From: Maylandia zebra
Taxonomy: Eukaryota > Chordata > Actinopteri > Cichliformes > Cichlidae
Length of the DNA: 64,000 bases
Direction: 5' to 3'
NCBI RefSeq assembly: GCF_041146795.1
Contig: NC_135184.1
Coordinates: forward strand, 9,166,967 to 9,230,966
Both the position numbers and the translations under genes were made by a program. The notes under the pieces were generated by a model. The model was not told where the DNA came from and searched no databases. It saw nothing but the letters and a program-made list of their open reading frames with translations. This document shows, piece after piece, positions 39,763 through 52,870 of the stretch (its first letter is position 1; each line of letters starts with the position of its first letter).

Positions 39763-42700
39763 TCATTAAGGTGGTACTCAAAGATACAAAGAATGAAAAC
39801 ATGCTGAAGAAAGTGCAGGAATCCGCCAGGTTATAGGGAATAAATGTAATATTTTGAAAGTAACTTTTGCTCAGATGCATGAAGTTGAGTTATCAGTGAT
39901 AGACTGATGTTTGGCAGACCATCCACATAATGCTCCTTTTATACTACATCACCATAATATCTTCATTTATGTAATGTTATTAATATATACAGGTAGTATA
40001 CATACTGTACTCAAGTATTAATTTTATGGGAGAATTTGGCAGGATCAAAAATGGTTATAGAACTTTAACTTCTCGAGTATAAAATATAAAAACCTTTAAA
40101 AATGTAATATGTTTATTGATTTCAATGCCGACATTTTGACACCATTAGAGGAAAAACATGGGCGTGGTTAGTACTGTTAGTTATAGCTGTGTTTTGCAGG
40201 TGTTAGTCTTCGGAGTTGTTCAAACATAAATATTAACTTAGTGGTTTCGTATCGTTGCAAACACACCTACATAAAAAGGGAGGGACCAACTTATTAGGTC
40301 ACCTCGTGATATTCTTGGTATGGGCGCAATATTTAACAAGTGTCCATTTGAAGTGAATATTATTATTTTGGATGAGATGTAGAAGAAATGTTGTTGTTTT
40401 TTAATCTAATACTTTTTTGTCATTTGGGAGTATTCATAGTTTCTACAATACTATAAGAAATCTGCAAAAAACACGATTGTAATGTTTGTTTTTGTCATGT
40501 TACCTTCTATAACTGGCATAACTGCTGTTATGCATTTAAATTTCCGCTTTTAAAACATCAGCGTGTGCTGGTTTAAGTAGTAACCTATAAATATTTAACA
40601 GCAGAGGGAAGAAGGATTAAATCGCGATACGTCAAGGATCAGCGCAAAGCTTCAAGTGAAAGGAGAAAGGTGGGACTATAAAAACAGTGTTTAAGAAATC
40701 TGAGAGTAAAAACACTTATGTCATTTTTTCCTTTATTTGTTCCTGTTATTAACTAAAAAGCCAGGCGTGTCCCAGTTCTTTACATATTCTATAGGACCAT
40801 ATAGTTTGCACTAAACAGCACAAGTGTGGTAATTTAAAACCCTTTGCAGTGACGTACACTGCTTCATACAATGCAAGCTTACAGAGTATCTATTTACAGC
40901 TGCAAAACACACCAAAACAAAATATGGATGGCACTGAGAAAGCAGTATTGGGGCGTGATGATCTACTAATTAAATTAGTAAACAGTAGGAGGTCCAGGCA
41001 TTTATTAGGCATCAGCCACCACTACACATGACCTTTGTGTAGTACATGTTCAAATTAGTTACTGACGAATGTCAAGATAAATTATTTCATGTTGTTTTAA
41101 AACTTTCATGGTTAATTGACTAAAACTGCTTTCAATATCCACACCCTTCGCTCTCTGGTTTCTGCAAGTCATGTGTCTGACGGATGGACAGTGTATACAA
41201 AACCAAAGCTCACATTCCTGCACTTTCCCATGAATGAAGTTTGAAGTGAGACATTTGTTTCAGACAAGGGGAAGGAAAAAAAGGTGACCGCCATAGCGCT
41301 TTTGTCACTGTCGCAGTATCAGTGAGCGACTCGGTGGTGACAGCTTCACTGGCAACGATCCACCACGACTGATCCTACTGGTGCGATTTAAGACGTCTGA
41401 TCAGTGCTCGAGCTTGTTGTGCTGTATGTTAAGGCTAAATTATAGAGCTGTATCTTGTATGGAGACAGAATTTTCTACCAAATAACTTGGTAAAAACAGA
41501 TAACAAGAATGGGAAGGGGCCAGTGAGGGGTACCATTCTCTCCCTTATTTTTCCATATCATACTCTGTGACTTTTCTGGTTCCTTCAATTGTTCTTCCTT
41601 GAACCAGCAATATTATTTCTGCAACTCAGCACTTAAAAATATGATGTTAATGCCACAGCTCCAGTCTGTTTTACTTCTGCTCCACAGCTATACTCACATT
41701 GAACCTCCAGGCGGTTGCTGATCCTACGTGGCTCCTCCAGGCCAGGATGCCACACTAAACAGTCCAGCTTTTTCCCGTTCATGCTACGCAGGGGGTGGAG
41801 CGAGAAGTAGCTGGACACTGACCGAGTCTCGCTGGTGCGGTTCTGGACCGTTCCTGAGATGTCCGTGTCCCACGAGAGAATGGGAAGTGGGTGACCTATA
41901 GCCCGGCAGGTGGCTGCCACACGGAAGGATTGGCCCTCCACAAGAGTTACTGGATCCAGGGAGGAGATGGGTAAAACTAGACAACGAAAAGGAAAGAGGT
42001 TAATTTAAGTCTTCTGGTTTGGACTTTCCATCTGATCCTTTGCTGAAGTACTAAATTTAAAAAAAGCACAATGAGTTCAGTCATCAGATTACAAAGTCTC
42101 TTTCCCAAGTTAGTTTATTTTTCACTTCTTGGCTCTTAGAGCTAAGGGGGTAGATGATCCAACACTTGTCCTGACTGGCAAATGAAATCTGTTTGAGGGA
42201 TTAGCATGAAAGTTTGTACAGACTTTCAAGTCAGAACTGCCTAATGATTCAAAAATGTTCCTGCAGTACCAACAACAGATTCACATTTGCATTTTTCCAC
42301 ATACCTTTTGTAAAAATGTTATTTGATCTACAAAATTTAAATGCAAAGCAAAAACAAAAACAAAAAACAGACAGAGTGCAGTAAAATCTTCCGGGTTGCT
42401 GAACCACCTACAGATCCGCTGACTTTCTATTTAGTGCCACCAGCAGGGTGACCTTCATTGATCCCTCTAGATTCCTATCTTCAAATAACCACTTGGACAT
42501 GAAACCACATATCCCAGTGGTTTAAAATCTAGTTTAAAACAAAGAAGAAAGAAAGAAAAGGTTTTGAACTTTACAGTCATCGTCGCCCATTCATTCCACC
42601 TTGCTGGAACTGGGCATTGTTAGTGGGTGTGGCTTATGTGACTGACAGGTGCGGGCAGACACACGTGTAGCTCTAGCTGTCTGCTCAGCCTCACCTGATA

Positions 42701-45700
42701 ATGAGTCATTGAACTGGACCTCTCCATGGTATTTGTGGAATTTGACTATTTTTGATGTAATACATGAAACAATTAAATTATAGTATTTTTCTATTATAAA
42801 TTAGCAGGTATCCATTTCTGTACCATGTGCATTAATGCAACTTGCACCAAGTGTTAGCAGGTCGCAACACCAAAAAGAAAGGTTAAAAAAAAAAATCAAA
42901 ATGGGAAAAGCTATCCAGCTAATGCAAATCGACTTCCATCTTTTATATACAGTGTATAAACAGAGTGATCTTTTTGTGCTTTAATGTGCCCACTTCTACT
43001 TTGGAGAATATCCCACATATTACAGTTGTGGGTTTCCAACTAAAAGTACCATCAAATTCATTGGAATTGTGTAAGAACACCAAGTTGCAAAACTCTCTCA
43101 GAACAGGTCACCTTAGACGTTTTCACACAGCTACATTTTGTTTTTGCTGCCCTGTCACCAACTGGTTTAACACGATTGTGATTCACTCTGCAGTCATGAC
43201 TGTTGTAAACAGTCACTGGCTGGTTAACTCTTTCCACTAATGTTTGGATTATTAATACATCAGACAAAACAAGTCGGTACCATTAACAACAACAACTATT
43301 ACGGATTAACTGACAAAGAAAAGGGCACCACCTGAGGAAAGCTCAAACCTTTAAAAACAGAAACTAGTAAAAAAACAAAACACTAAAGCACAGCGCGGCA
43401 TATCAGCGAGGGAAATATGCTGCACTCATTGGCTTACAGTAATAAAGGAATGATTCCAGCTTCCACAGTGATAAATGACTCTGACTCACAGCCAAGAAAA
43501 GACACAATTCAAGAAAAAGTGAGCAGGGGAGATGTTCTCCCCTCCAAATATTTCAGCTCTCACATTATTTACCTGACAAACTTATCTGAAAAGTGCCTTC
43601 ATGAGAGAAGCTGTGTTGTGAAACATGCTGATACCTCCATCCTGGTCATTTTTCATCCAATTAAAATAAATGTATCCGTAAACCAAACACCCAGTTTTTA
43701 ACAAAAATTCCAAGTCCAAATGTGACTTTTTGGCATAGTGCATTCACAGTAGGGTCATTTCTCTAAAACCTATTCTTTCACATTAAGAACAACATGACCA
43801 GTTTGTTCAGTTTACAGTTTTTGACAGTAACACGTGGGCAGGTAGCCGCCTGCATCAGTTTCTGCACTTACAAATCAACATTTTACAGCTGAATGTTCCA
43901 ACATGGAGGGAATTCAGTGCTACAGGTTGTCTCTTACTACTCAACTTTCTGTTGATTTGTCAGATCTGGGGCGTGTTGAGACAGGTCTGTTACTGCAGAT
44001 GACTGGCAGTGAAATGGGAAAGTTGTTTAAAAATGATAGCATCATTCCAGGGTTTACTTCACAGAGGATTCACAAAGGTGTTCCCACGGCTGTTATTATG
44101 GTTGTAAAGGAGGAAGCCTGGGGACAACAGCGGCACCGCAGAAACTGTATACATCAAAATGAGTTTTTGAAACATTTTAAAGGGGACAGAATTTTAAGCT
44201 CCTTTCTCAGTGGGAAATTACTTGTGCCAGGCTTTAGCTGGGTGCAAAACTTCTGCAAAGATTGTTCAAAAGACAAAATAAGGAGTGGAAACAGGTGATT
44301 TTAGGCTAAAGAGGAAGCTTTTCTTCTGCCACAGACCTGGGAAATTGAAGTTGGCAGCTCTTTAAAGCATAACCCTGTTTCCACAATTATATCATACTTT
44401 TTAATAGTGATTATACTTTTTTATTTCGCTTTTCTTTGTATATACACAACATGCTTTTCCCAGTCGTTTCTCTATCATCCTCCCTTCTTTAGAGGAAGAA
44501 TTAAGATTATAAAGATTATGGGGGTGTAAAGCTCTTTATGTAAACTTGTGATTTAAGGATATATACGAAACTTACATCAATGCCAAACTTATCTTAAACT
44601 CAATCACTCCTCGTGGTGGAAACCTATTTATCTTGGATCTTGGAAAACCCTCTCCATCTTTCTGGAACACCAAATAAACTTGCAAATGTTTTGACAGCTG
44701 AGCTGCTATCTACCTACCAGAATCAGAGTCTGCATAACATATTTTTGGTGTACGCAGATTCTGTGGTGCTTTTTTATACTTGAGAATATTTTAAACTTTT
44801 TCTTAATTTTTAGTTGGAGTAACAGAATAATATAGAATTAAAAGCATTTCCCTTTTGGCTTTTCACATGCTAAAACCTAAAGTAAGCTGGCAGTGCTTGT
44901 GGCCATGCTGGCACACCTGAATTCCCCCAGTCACCAGTTCCTCTATGAAGATATGATGGTGTAAACATCATTACAGAAGCTCTCTCAGGATTAGGGACAT
45001 GTGGGCGAGAAGATTTAAAAAAAAAAAAAAAAAGAGAGAGAGAGAAAGGATGATGAGTCTTACTCCAGACGGTGAGGGCGATCTTCGTCTCAAAATTTCC
45101 ACTGGGGAAGGTGGAGATATGGCAGGCGTAGGTGCCCTCGTCCGACTGCTCTGTGTTCAGGATGATCAGAGCAGAGTTCTTGATGGGGTTGCTGTTCTCG
45201 AACCTCACCTGACCAGAGTAACGCCCAAACTCTGTCAAACAACAAAACCTCAGGTGAGCATCTTCAACACTCACAAAACGTCAAACAGACCCTTTGTCAA
45301 AAGCATTAGCTCCAGGAAAGGAGAATAAATGGTTAGACATTGTTAAAATAAGCCTCCAGTTATCAAGCAGCGTCACAACAGACAAATAATAAAGAGTAAT
45401 CCAGGTACAAAACAATGGTCTGCTGGGATGATCTCATTTCAAATAACCACATGCCAATTAGAGACACAGCAACAATTATTTTGTTTTATTTTCTCATGTG
45501 TGTACTTTTAACTTGTGACTCTAATTTGAATTTATGGATAAAGTTGCTATTAAAGATGATGCGTCTAATTTATCTTTACATGAATAAATCTGAAAGTGAA
45601 ATGATGTGTGTTATAAGCAGAGTAATGTAACAGCCTTTAAATCAGGTCTACTCATAGTAGTGAGTACTCTTTAACAACAGCAGTGAGGAAAAAGGTATTT

Positions 45701-48700
45701 AAACGATTAACAAAGGTAGAAGTAGCGCATGATTCACATTCATTCATACAATCATGGCCCACTGGACCAGCCGTGGGCCTCTGGATCAAATTACATTTCC
45801 ATTAACCAGCACATGTACCTCAACCTTCTGACTTCTCCACCAATTCACAAAGCAAATCTCCAACCTCCAGATCTTGCACTGAGGCTGTTATGATTAGTCA
45901 AAACTGTAAATGTTAAAATGCTTTTCCTTGAAGCGTGGCTTCAGACTGCTCTTTATGCTCAGTTTCAGACATTTTTTTCCTATTCTTAGCTCCATACGGT
46001 GTTACTGAAAGTGGATATCCCCAATGTCATAATTTCAGGCACAAAGCTCTGGCTATGAGCACAGAAGCTCCACCCACCTTCTGTTCAAAACTTTATGAGG
46101 GGCAGCCAATCAGAAGAAAGTCTGCTTAAAGTTACAGTATCTAAAATCTCTCGCTAGATGTCGATAGATTGCAGATCAACTGCATAAGTGCATAATACTC
46201 GCTGCAGGACAAACAAACTGTGACTGAAGTTCATCTGTAGTGAGCACAGGTTGACAGTCCGCTGTTTACCTCAGCTGTCAATACGTGTCCATGTTGATTT
46301 GGGAGGGAGCTGTAAAACTTTGTGAAAGGAGTCTGATATGAGTCGATGAGTCAGTGATGTTCATGCTGATGTTTAATCTGCTGACACAAAGTAACTGTGA
46401 CAATATTGGGAATAGATAAGCATGTTTATGCACGTTTTTATGTGTCAGGAGATGAGGCTTGAGGAAAAGGATGATATTACGTCTAAACCAGGGGTGTATC
46501 AAACATAAGGGCGCGGGCCGCAATTAGCCTGGCAAAGACTCCAATACTGGATGGCTTTGGAAAATGTGAAAGACAGCATACTTTTTTTTTCTTTTTACAG
46601 CTTTTCCTACCCTTAAAACCTCTCTCATGGCCAGTCACAATATGCCAAAATAATTCAATTATACATTTCTGTAATTTTACATCTTAGATCATTGGGGACA
46701 GATTTCTTTTACTTACTAAAGCAGCATTTTTTGCCATGTAGAAAACCTGAGACATACTGTTGAAATTGCTCTTCCACGTCTTATATTAAGACATTTCATT
46801 GATCGAATGCGTAGCTAAACATTTTACACTGACAGAAATTGGAGTTAGATACAAATTCAAATTTGCCACCACAACATGTGAACAACTGCGAGCCCTGTTC
46901 TCTTCCATATTTGGCATACTGCGCACGTGGCCAGTCTCTATTGACATTGTATTTTATGTGTGAATCTCAGCCACCGTATCCAAAATATCAGGCCAACATG
47001 ACAAACCATCGCCTGCTTCTATGCATTTCTAATTGATTAATTTTGAGTTGATCATAATGCATCAGTTATTAGAAGACATAATTACACACTAATGCGTATT
47101 TATTAGTAAAATGTATTTTTTTTTTTATTAAATAATGTTTTGTTTTGTTTTTATTTCTGATTGTATCTTTAAACTGAGAGGTGTTAGCTGTGAATCAAGT
47201 AAAGCTCCAAGAACAAGAATACAGATCTGAAAGTGAGCTTAACTGGTACACTTTAGTAAGACAACAATACATGTTTCTAATAACCTGAAAAATGGAACAA
47301 TTAAATGAAATACAGACATTCTTAAAGTTATTAGTATCAAAGCAAATAAAATTACAAAGAGCAAAGTCTTTCCTATATTTTGTTATTAGCTGACCACTTT
47401 TATAGTATTTCTTTCTCCTTATGGTTTTGAGTGAACTTTGGTCAGCAGTAATGAAGAACCTTAGCGTTCCTGATTATTATTATAGAGCATATTATAATAA
47501 GTGTAGGTATGGTTGGCATTTGTCAAGTCATTAATGCTTAGGTTGCATTATCTCTATATTTTTTAAGATAAAGCAGTTATAAAGCAGATGTAGCATTTGA
47601 TAACTGAGGTTCAAATCCATAAACAATAACCTGATGAGGGCAGTGTGTGTAAGTGTATTTGGAACCAAAGGATGCACCAAATAGTTGTTTTGGTCTTGAT
47701 AATAAATGCTTGCACTAAGTATCATGTCCAAGGACTGCTACAACTGCAGCATCTGCTGGGAAAACAATGCTTGACTTGCACCTCGCTCATTACCCCCCCA
47801 AGAAAGAGAGAAGAAAAAAGCTTTGCCAAGATGTTATTACTGAAATTTTTATTTTCCCCAGGGACTTTACAGGAGCTTCTTCAGTCAAGTACCTCTATGG
47901 CCGTCCAAGAAGTGAGCTGTGATGATCGTATCTTTGCTGCCATCTGAAAGCTCCTTGTACCAGGTGACCTGCACCACCTTCTGCTCACCCTCCACCTGAT
48001 ACTGACAGGGGAGTCTGGTTTGAGTCTCTGTCACGGAGCGCAGGGTGGTGACGGGGTTAGCAGGCTCCACAAATCCACCCCCCACGCGCATGGCTGAGGA
48101 GGGAAGAGAAACATGTGGATTTAATCAGTGGAAGATAAGGCATATTTGGAGAGTGTGATTTTGGATTAGGAAACACAGCAAATCATTGGCATTTGTACAT
48201 TTTGAAGACTAAATTACATTTATGGTATTTCGCATGGAATTTCCAAATCAAGTGATGAAGCATGCAGTCGTTTTTACTCATCATAGTAATCTCTCCATAA
48301 TTTCACAGAGACCCGTCAGTGCCAACACACCCAAATATGTTGTTCCAGCTCCTCAAAGTGAAGAAATACAAAACAGACATGACCTTAGGGCCTGGGAACC
48401 TGTGACAACTATTTTGCTACTATTTTGTGTTTTTGCCACTCTTCTGTTATCCAAAGTGTTTGTGCTTCCTTCCAGACAGCTCTTATGACCAATCCTGTTC
48501 AGGATGATCATAAAAAGCTCGACATTATTCTATAATGCTCCAGGCAGAAGGTCGGGTATAGCCTATACAGGTTTGTGTATAGGCAAACATTTACAATTAC
48601 AGGCATTCGCTCATTCACCTAACCAGCTTGTCCGTTGACATGCCAACACCGAGAAAGTCACTAAAAACTGGTTTTAGGTGACTTTTAAAAGCAGAAATTG

Positions 48701-51700
48701 CCTCTTGTTTGTGAACAAACTTGCTATTCACGACAGAGCAAAAACTTTATTACTTCATATTTCCTTGTTGACAGTAAACAATTCAGACAGACTGCCTTTA
48801 TATTAGGAAACACGGAAAAGTTTCCACGTGTGTAGTTTCTTTTAACCCTTTCCCACATAAAAAGAGCATTTGACTCCACCGAGTCCTTAATGACGAGATC
48901 TGACACCTAAGTATATATCAATAAAGACGTGGTTTGACCATCATTAGAATAGGTCTTGGATTTGCTTTTTTTTTTCCTTAAAAACCAGTCGTTAATTTTT
49001 CGAAGCAGGCTTGAACTACCAGAGAGAGAAACAAGGTTTACTCCCAGTAGGGGTCCAAGAGGGTGAAGACTACGAACATCTGCCCGCCGACACATGTTTA
49101 CGCTTCTATTGTTTTACATTTCACATTGATTGCATTAGAAACATATTTCCATCTTATCTATTGGATCTCAACTCTTTTTTGTTTTGCTGTCTCATTGTTC
49201 GATGACTGATTTCATTTTGTGTCCTATGATCTTCCCGCTGTTTAAAGTTTGCTTTATTCGGTTTCATTTCGTAATGTCCTTCTCCATCTCCATGTTTCAA
49301 GTTTGACTTGCTTTTGGTTTTAAAGAATGCTTTGCGACAGAATAAAACTAAAACAAATTCTTCATCACCTGAGCTCAGGTTTCTGTGTGAGGAATAAATG
49401 TGGATTTGATTAATAAAATATTGCATTTAATTAACTCACTGCTGTATGTTTAAGGAACTTTAGTGTTTTGCAAAACGTTGCCTGCACACTGAATCCATTC
49501 TGGCACAATAGTAGATGATTTTTAATGATATTTTATAGAAAATCCAGGATTTACCCAACATTTTAGCAACTCAAGCACAAAAAGACAACTACTGGTTCTT
49601 GTCAACTCTCAGTGACGGGTTTCACTATCAAAACTATTGAAAAGCCATTAATCGGAACTGACTAATGGCTGGAACATTTATCACACCTGGTGAAATGCGT
49701 ACGTGTAACCGCGAGAGAAACAGGAATGGGTGTGAGAGCCACATCAACAACTCAAACAGAAGATGCAAAACATTTGCACTTTGATTTCTGGGTTTAAAGT
49801 TTGTTTTTTTCTTCCTTGCTCTGTGGTTACTGATTCACAAGCTTAATCAATGATTACAAAGAAGCCAATATAGGACAGGGACTCCCACAGATCTGATATA
49901 GTTAGTACAAGGACACACTGACAAAGCAGTGGCACAGACAGGAGAGCCGACATGCCTCTTCACACAGACAGAAAGTTCAAAAGTAGGTACAAAGAACTAC
50001 AGTGTGGTTGACCTAAATGAGGACCAGACCGAGAGAGACCGCTCGAGACAGACATAGACTCAGATTTTTGGAGGAAGGAGACGAGTTGACAATGTGAGCC
50101 GAGAGATAAACTGAAAGAAAGAATTATACAAACACACACACACACACTCTAGACAAACACTGGGGCACCACAAAGCTGTTGTACAAGCTTTTCTTGTTCA
50201 TTCAAACTGCTGTGGTCAAGAGTAAAAACAACACAGTCACATTCATCTGATTGCTCCTTCATCTGGAGCAGAACAGTCCAAACTAAATGTAAAATGATGT
50301 TAATCTCCACTAGATGAGGAAACAAAAGCAGACGAACATTATCAGAATTAGTCATCAAAAAAAACAAACAAACCAGGAAGACGCAGGTTGGGCCACGACT
50401 TCTAAATCACTTAGTAAGAGTAAGAATGTGACGGAGCTGCATTCTGTTCTGCTGCTTCTTTCTCCACACCTGCACGGACAAAAGTATGTGGACACCAGAA
50501 CAGTTCACCCATGTTCATGGCTGCAGAATTACTGATAACTCTGAGATAGTCAGCTGGCCTCACGAGTGCAGCAGAACAGCAGACTGTTAATGCTACATTA
50601 ATGCTACAATTTTAAATACGATCAACTTATCTCTGTTAAGATGCTTCAAACTACAAACTGCAGAGAGAGTACCCCCCGCCACCGCCGCCAAACTGGCCTT
50701 GTTCTGCTGGAGGCGTCTTCCTGTTAAAAGGGAATTTGTCCTTCCCACAGTCACCAAGTGCTTGCTCATATTATATCATCTTATAGTTGGGGATTTCTCT
50801 CCTTTAGGTCCTTTACCTTACAGTATAAAGCACCTTGGGGTGACTGTGTGGTTATTTGGCATTATATTTTTCAGCTGAAATGAATTGAATTGAGAACCAT
50901 TTATCTGAGGGTAGCTAGATCTGTTGCACAGGTCAATACAGGTTATCTAAAAAAGCAAAAGGCATTCTCAAATATATTGCAAAAAATTTTGGAAGGACGC
51001 TGTTGTCCAAAACAAACATTTGTTTTATTGGCTTGTTGTACCATATAAAGCTACTTGCAACCCAGGGCAGGTCCAGAAGGGCATGAGGTGGCACCTGTCC
51101 ATGAACTCTGATTCATTTGAGGGTCGTTTTTTTTTTATATATTTAGTAGCCAGCAGAAAAAAAGCCTAGCTATGTGATGGTGCAGCTAATGCACATGCAA
51201 AGAAAGAAAGGAAACAAAAGACTGTCTTCTAAATTATTGTAAATTATTGTTCCTTTTATGCATGTTGTACAGGTTTAAATCCTACCCTGGGAATTACCTT
51301 CTTGCTTTCGAGTACATCTGTGCGCACAAATTAAAAATGTAAAGGTAATTTGATGAGGCACACCCTAGAATCTCACTGCAATCTAAAAACTTATTGGGTT
51401 ACATTTCTTAGGGAGTTGTAGTCAATAGTTTTGCAATTAAAAAAAGGAAAAGAACTATACACAATGTGAAACTAATATGGTTTCTCACCAGCACCTTAAA
51501 CTGCAGCTCAACAAAAACTGGAAATTTAGTCTTTTTGCTTTATTCAGCTTAGACTGAGATGATTTGCAGTGATATGATATCCGTTTAGTGACGCAATCAG
51601 CTTTATTTTGTCTATCTAGATGTTGGTTGATGATTTTCTGCATTTAGAAAAAGTTAGCAAAACTGCCCCCGTCCCACCCCACCTGACTGATTTTTTTGCC

Positions 51701-52414
51701 ATGCCCCCAGCCACCCCATTAAAAAAAATCCTAGAAACGCCCCTGCTTGTAACAGCTTGTCACAAGTTAAAGAGTTTGGTGGCTGTAGTTCAGGTTTTCA
51801 TTCATTTCTCCAGTTGAGTTAATGCAATTAAAAGATCAGAAGTAGCCAAAAAAAATCCAATATGTCTGTTTAGAAAAAGCAAAAATTAAAAAGTTTTCTA
51901 AATTTATAAATCTTTGGTGACATGATGAGCTTAAGATTTGGAGACAGAAATCATTGCATGTTGTAACAAAAAAAATTTGCACAATTGGACCAAAACCATG
52001 GCAAGTAAAGCAAAGGCATAGAGACTTATGAAGACTGCAATAATAATAATTCAGTGTCTTGGGGGGGGGGAAAAGAGCCCTTCTATATTAAAGGACATTG
52101 TTTTAACACTCATAGGAAGATTGCTGGGTTAATTACACCAACATTAAGCACAAGAAGCTACCACGAAGTTCAAAATGTATAGATTTTAGACACTATATCC
52201 AAGCTTTATGCCATGTCTGTCAAATGTTTAATCGTCACAGACCCAGTTAACAGAAAGGAGAACACAGAATTCCCCAAATGACTTGCTTAGACAGGTGATT
52301 CGTGTTTTATGAAGCAGTGTCACTGTTAATTTACATGCAAATCAATGTAACAGAAAACTCACCGATTAAAGAAAGCAATGCCAGGAGCAAAGCACTTTTT
52401 CCAGCTGACTTCAT
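32401..52414 (-). CDS. nectin4: Nectin-4-like immunoglobulin cell-adhesion receptor (complete)
   Basis: Nectins are membrane adhesion proteins of adherens junctions that bind each other and, by the C-terminus, the PDZ protein afadin. Eleven coding exons join in phase to 572 residues: 52414-52363, 48093-47893, 45231-45064, 41976-41698, 38985-38868, 35279-35128, 34824-34659, 34521-34446, 34172-34116, 33920-33735, 32664-32401. Order: signal peptide (MKSAGKSALLLALLSLIG), IgV (RLPCQYQ ... GTYACHI), first IgC (ATCRAIG ... LDCLVWHPGL), second IgC (LVCEG ... GAYECMV), membrane span about 337-360 followed by HRHHRRR, and a long tail. N-glycosylation sites NRTS and NFTW are visible. Nectin-4 rather than another nectin: SMNG..L.C.V.HPGL in the first IgC, the tail pattern F..NG.xRxKP..N.I....RGxL, and the fcer1g-vangl2 neighbourhood. 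Length exceeds human nectin-4 (510), mainly in the tail. Confidence 0.93.
32728..33083. mobile_element. MITE-like element with inverted ends in the last nectin4 intron
   Basis: Left end TTAAGGAGGACCTATTATGC and right end TAAAGGGGACCTATGATGCT (as reverse complement) are inverted copies bounding about 355 bp. A TTAA at the left end suggests a piggyBac-like target, but the right side reads TTTATA. A related internal block (CAGCCAATCAgAAGAAAGT) is found near 46,085-46,120. Confidence 0.6.
34399..34436. repeat. Short interrupted (TG)n microsatellite
   Basis: TG-rich run with one TC interruption between two small nectin4 tail exons. Confidence 0.85.
36659..36885. mobile_element. Palindromic hAT-type MITE, copy 2
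   Basis: A 227-bp element from CAAGGGTGGGCAACTCCAGG to its inverted partner CCTGGAGTTGCCCACCCCTG. It has 8-bp flanks ACCTAGAA (36,651-36,658) and ACCTGGAA (36,886-36,893). It is inserted in the Tc1 transposase remnant and is homologous to 29,784-30,008. Confidence 0.88.
37045..37432. mobile_element. Retroposon (388 bp) inserted in the Tc1 end
   Basis: Bounded by identical 11-bp direct repeats TTACAGCATTT (37,034-37,044 and 37,433-37,443), a typical retroposition target duplication. It begins CCATCCATCC and carries GGAGCCTATCCCAGCTGTCA and GACTGTGGGAGGAAGCCGGG, motifs of a very common teleost repeat. Its exact class (SINE or LINE tail) is uncertain. Confidence 0.8.
38628..38642. repeat. Poly(C) run
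   Basis: C homopolymer next to the exon for the start of the third Ig domain of nectin4. Confidence 0.9.
39728..39759. repeat. Poly(A) run, 31-32 nt
   Basis: Homopolymer in a nectin4 intron; no retroposon body is recognised beside it. Length may be imprecise in the assembly. Confidence 0.95.
42000..45050. other. nectin4 intron, nothing recognised
   Basis: Intron between the IgV second-half exon and the first IgC exon. A 131-codon plus-strand frame at 43,903-44,298 has no domain or codon signature I recognise. A poly(A) run with GA repeats lies at 45,017-45,045. Confidence 0.5.
46000..46130. repeat. Decayed dispersed repeat related to the MITE at 32.7 kb
   Basis: Contains GCTCCACCCACCTTCTG and GGCAGCCAATCAGAAGAAAG, like the internal part of the element at 32,728-33,083. 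The ends are not visible. Confidence 0.4.
46490..46560. repeat. hAT-like repeat end
   Basis: ACCAGGGGTGTATCAAACATAAGGG followed by a GC-rich GGGCCGC segment resembles the end of hAT MITEs (CAGGGGTGTCAAACTCA). The partner end was not found. A similar end lies at 53,693. Confidence 0.4.
48100..52360. other. First intron of nectin4
   Basis: About 4.3 kb between the signal-peptide exon and the first half of the IgV domain. It holds the L2 tail at 50,690-50,890, a short CA repeat at 50,132-50,148 and a 10-nt G run near 52,061. No gene is recognised. Confidence 0.5.
50690..50890 (+). repeat. L2-type LINE 3' tail
   Basis: TTAAAAGGGAATTTGTCCTT, CTTTACCTTACAGTATAAAG, CACCTTGGGGTGACTGTGTG and GAAATGAATTGAATTGAGA in this order are the 3' tail of teleost L2-type LINEs. 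No reverse-transcriptase coding part is present. Confidence 0.8.
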
Positions 52415-52870
52415 GTTTGGTTCCAAAGTAAAAGTTTCTCTTTATTAGCCTTCTTCTGGGAAATTCAGATCTCGTGTTAAGCTTCCATGTTCAAATTCAG
52501 CTGGGAAATTGAGGGTTGGTTTAAAAAACACAAACCCCGCAGCAAGGAGCCAGGGGCAGCAGATGTTTCCTGTTCAACTGAGAAATAATGTTTAAAAAAA
52601 ATCACACTTCCACTGATAAAAGAACAATGGTTAGCAAATAGCTGATAGAGGCTCTATCTTCATTTCCAGTGAAATGAACAAATAAACGGAAAATGTTAAA
52701 TCTGCATTTGAGCTTTCGCACGACAGAAAAATAAAGTTCGTGTTTATAAAAGAACAACCTCGCTTGTCACGCGAAGGCAGAAGCACCAGAATACAGGTTT
52801 GGGTTGAGTCGCTACACCTGTTTCCCTCCGCCCCGCCCACTGACACGCCCACTAGCGCTGCGTTCAGGTG
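52415..52870 (-). promoter_or_regulatory. nectin4: nectin4 promoter and 5'-UTR region
   Basis: Upstream of the nectin4 start codon a GC-rich block at about 52,805-52,870 holds a GC box (CCGCCCCGCCCAC, plus strand) and CACGCCCACTAGCG. There is no clear TATA box. The 5'-UTR would then be up to about 390 nt; the start site is inferred. Confidence 0.45.

Noticed and set aside
43903-44298. 131-codon plus-strand open frame in a nectin4 intron
   Set aside because: No recognisable motif, no splice or promoter context, and length is not exceptional in 64 kb.
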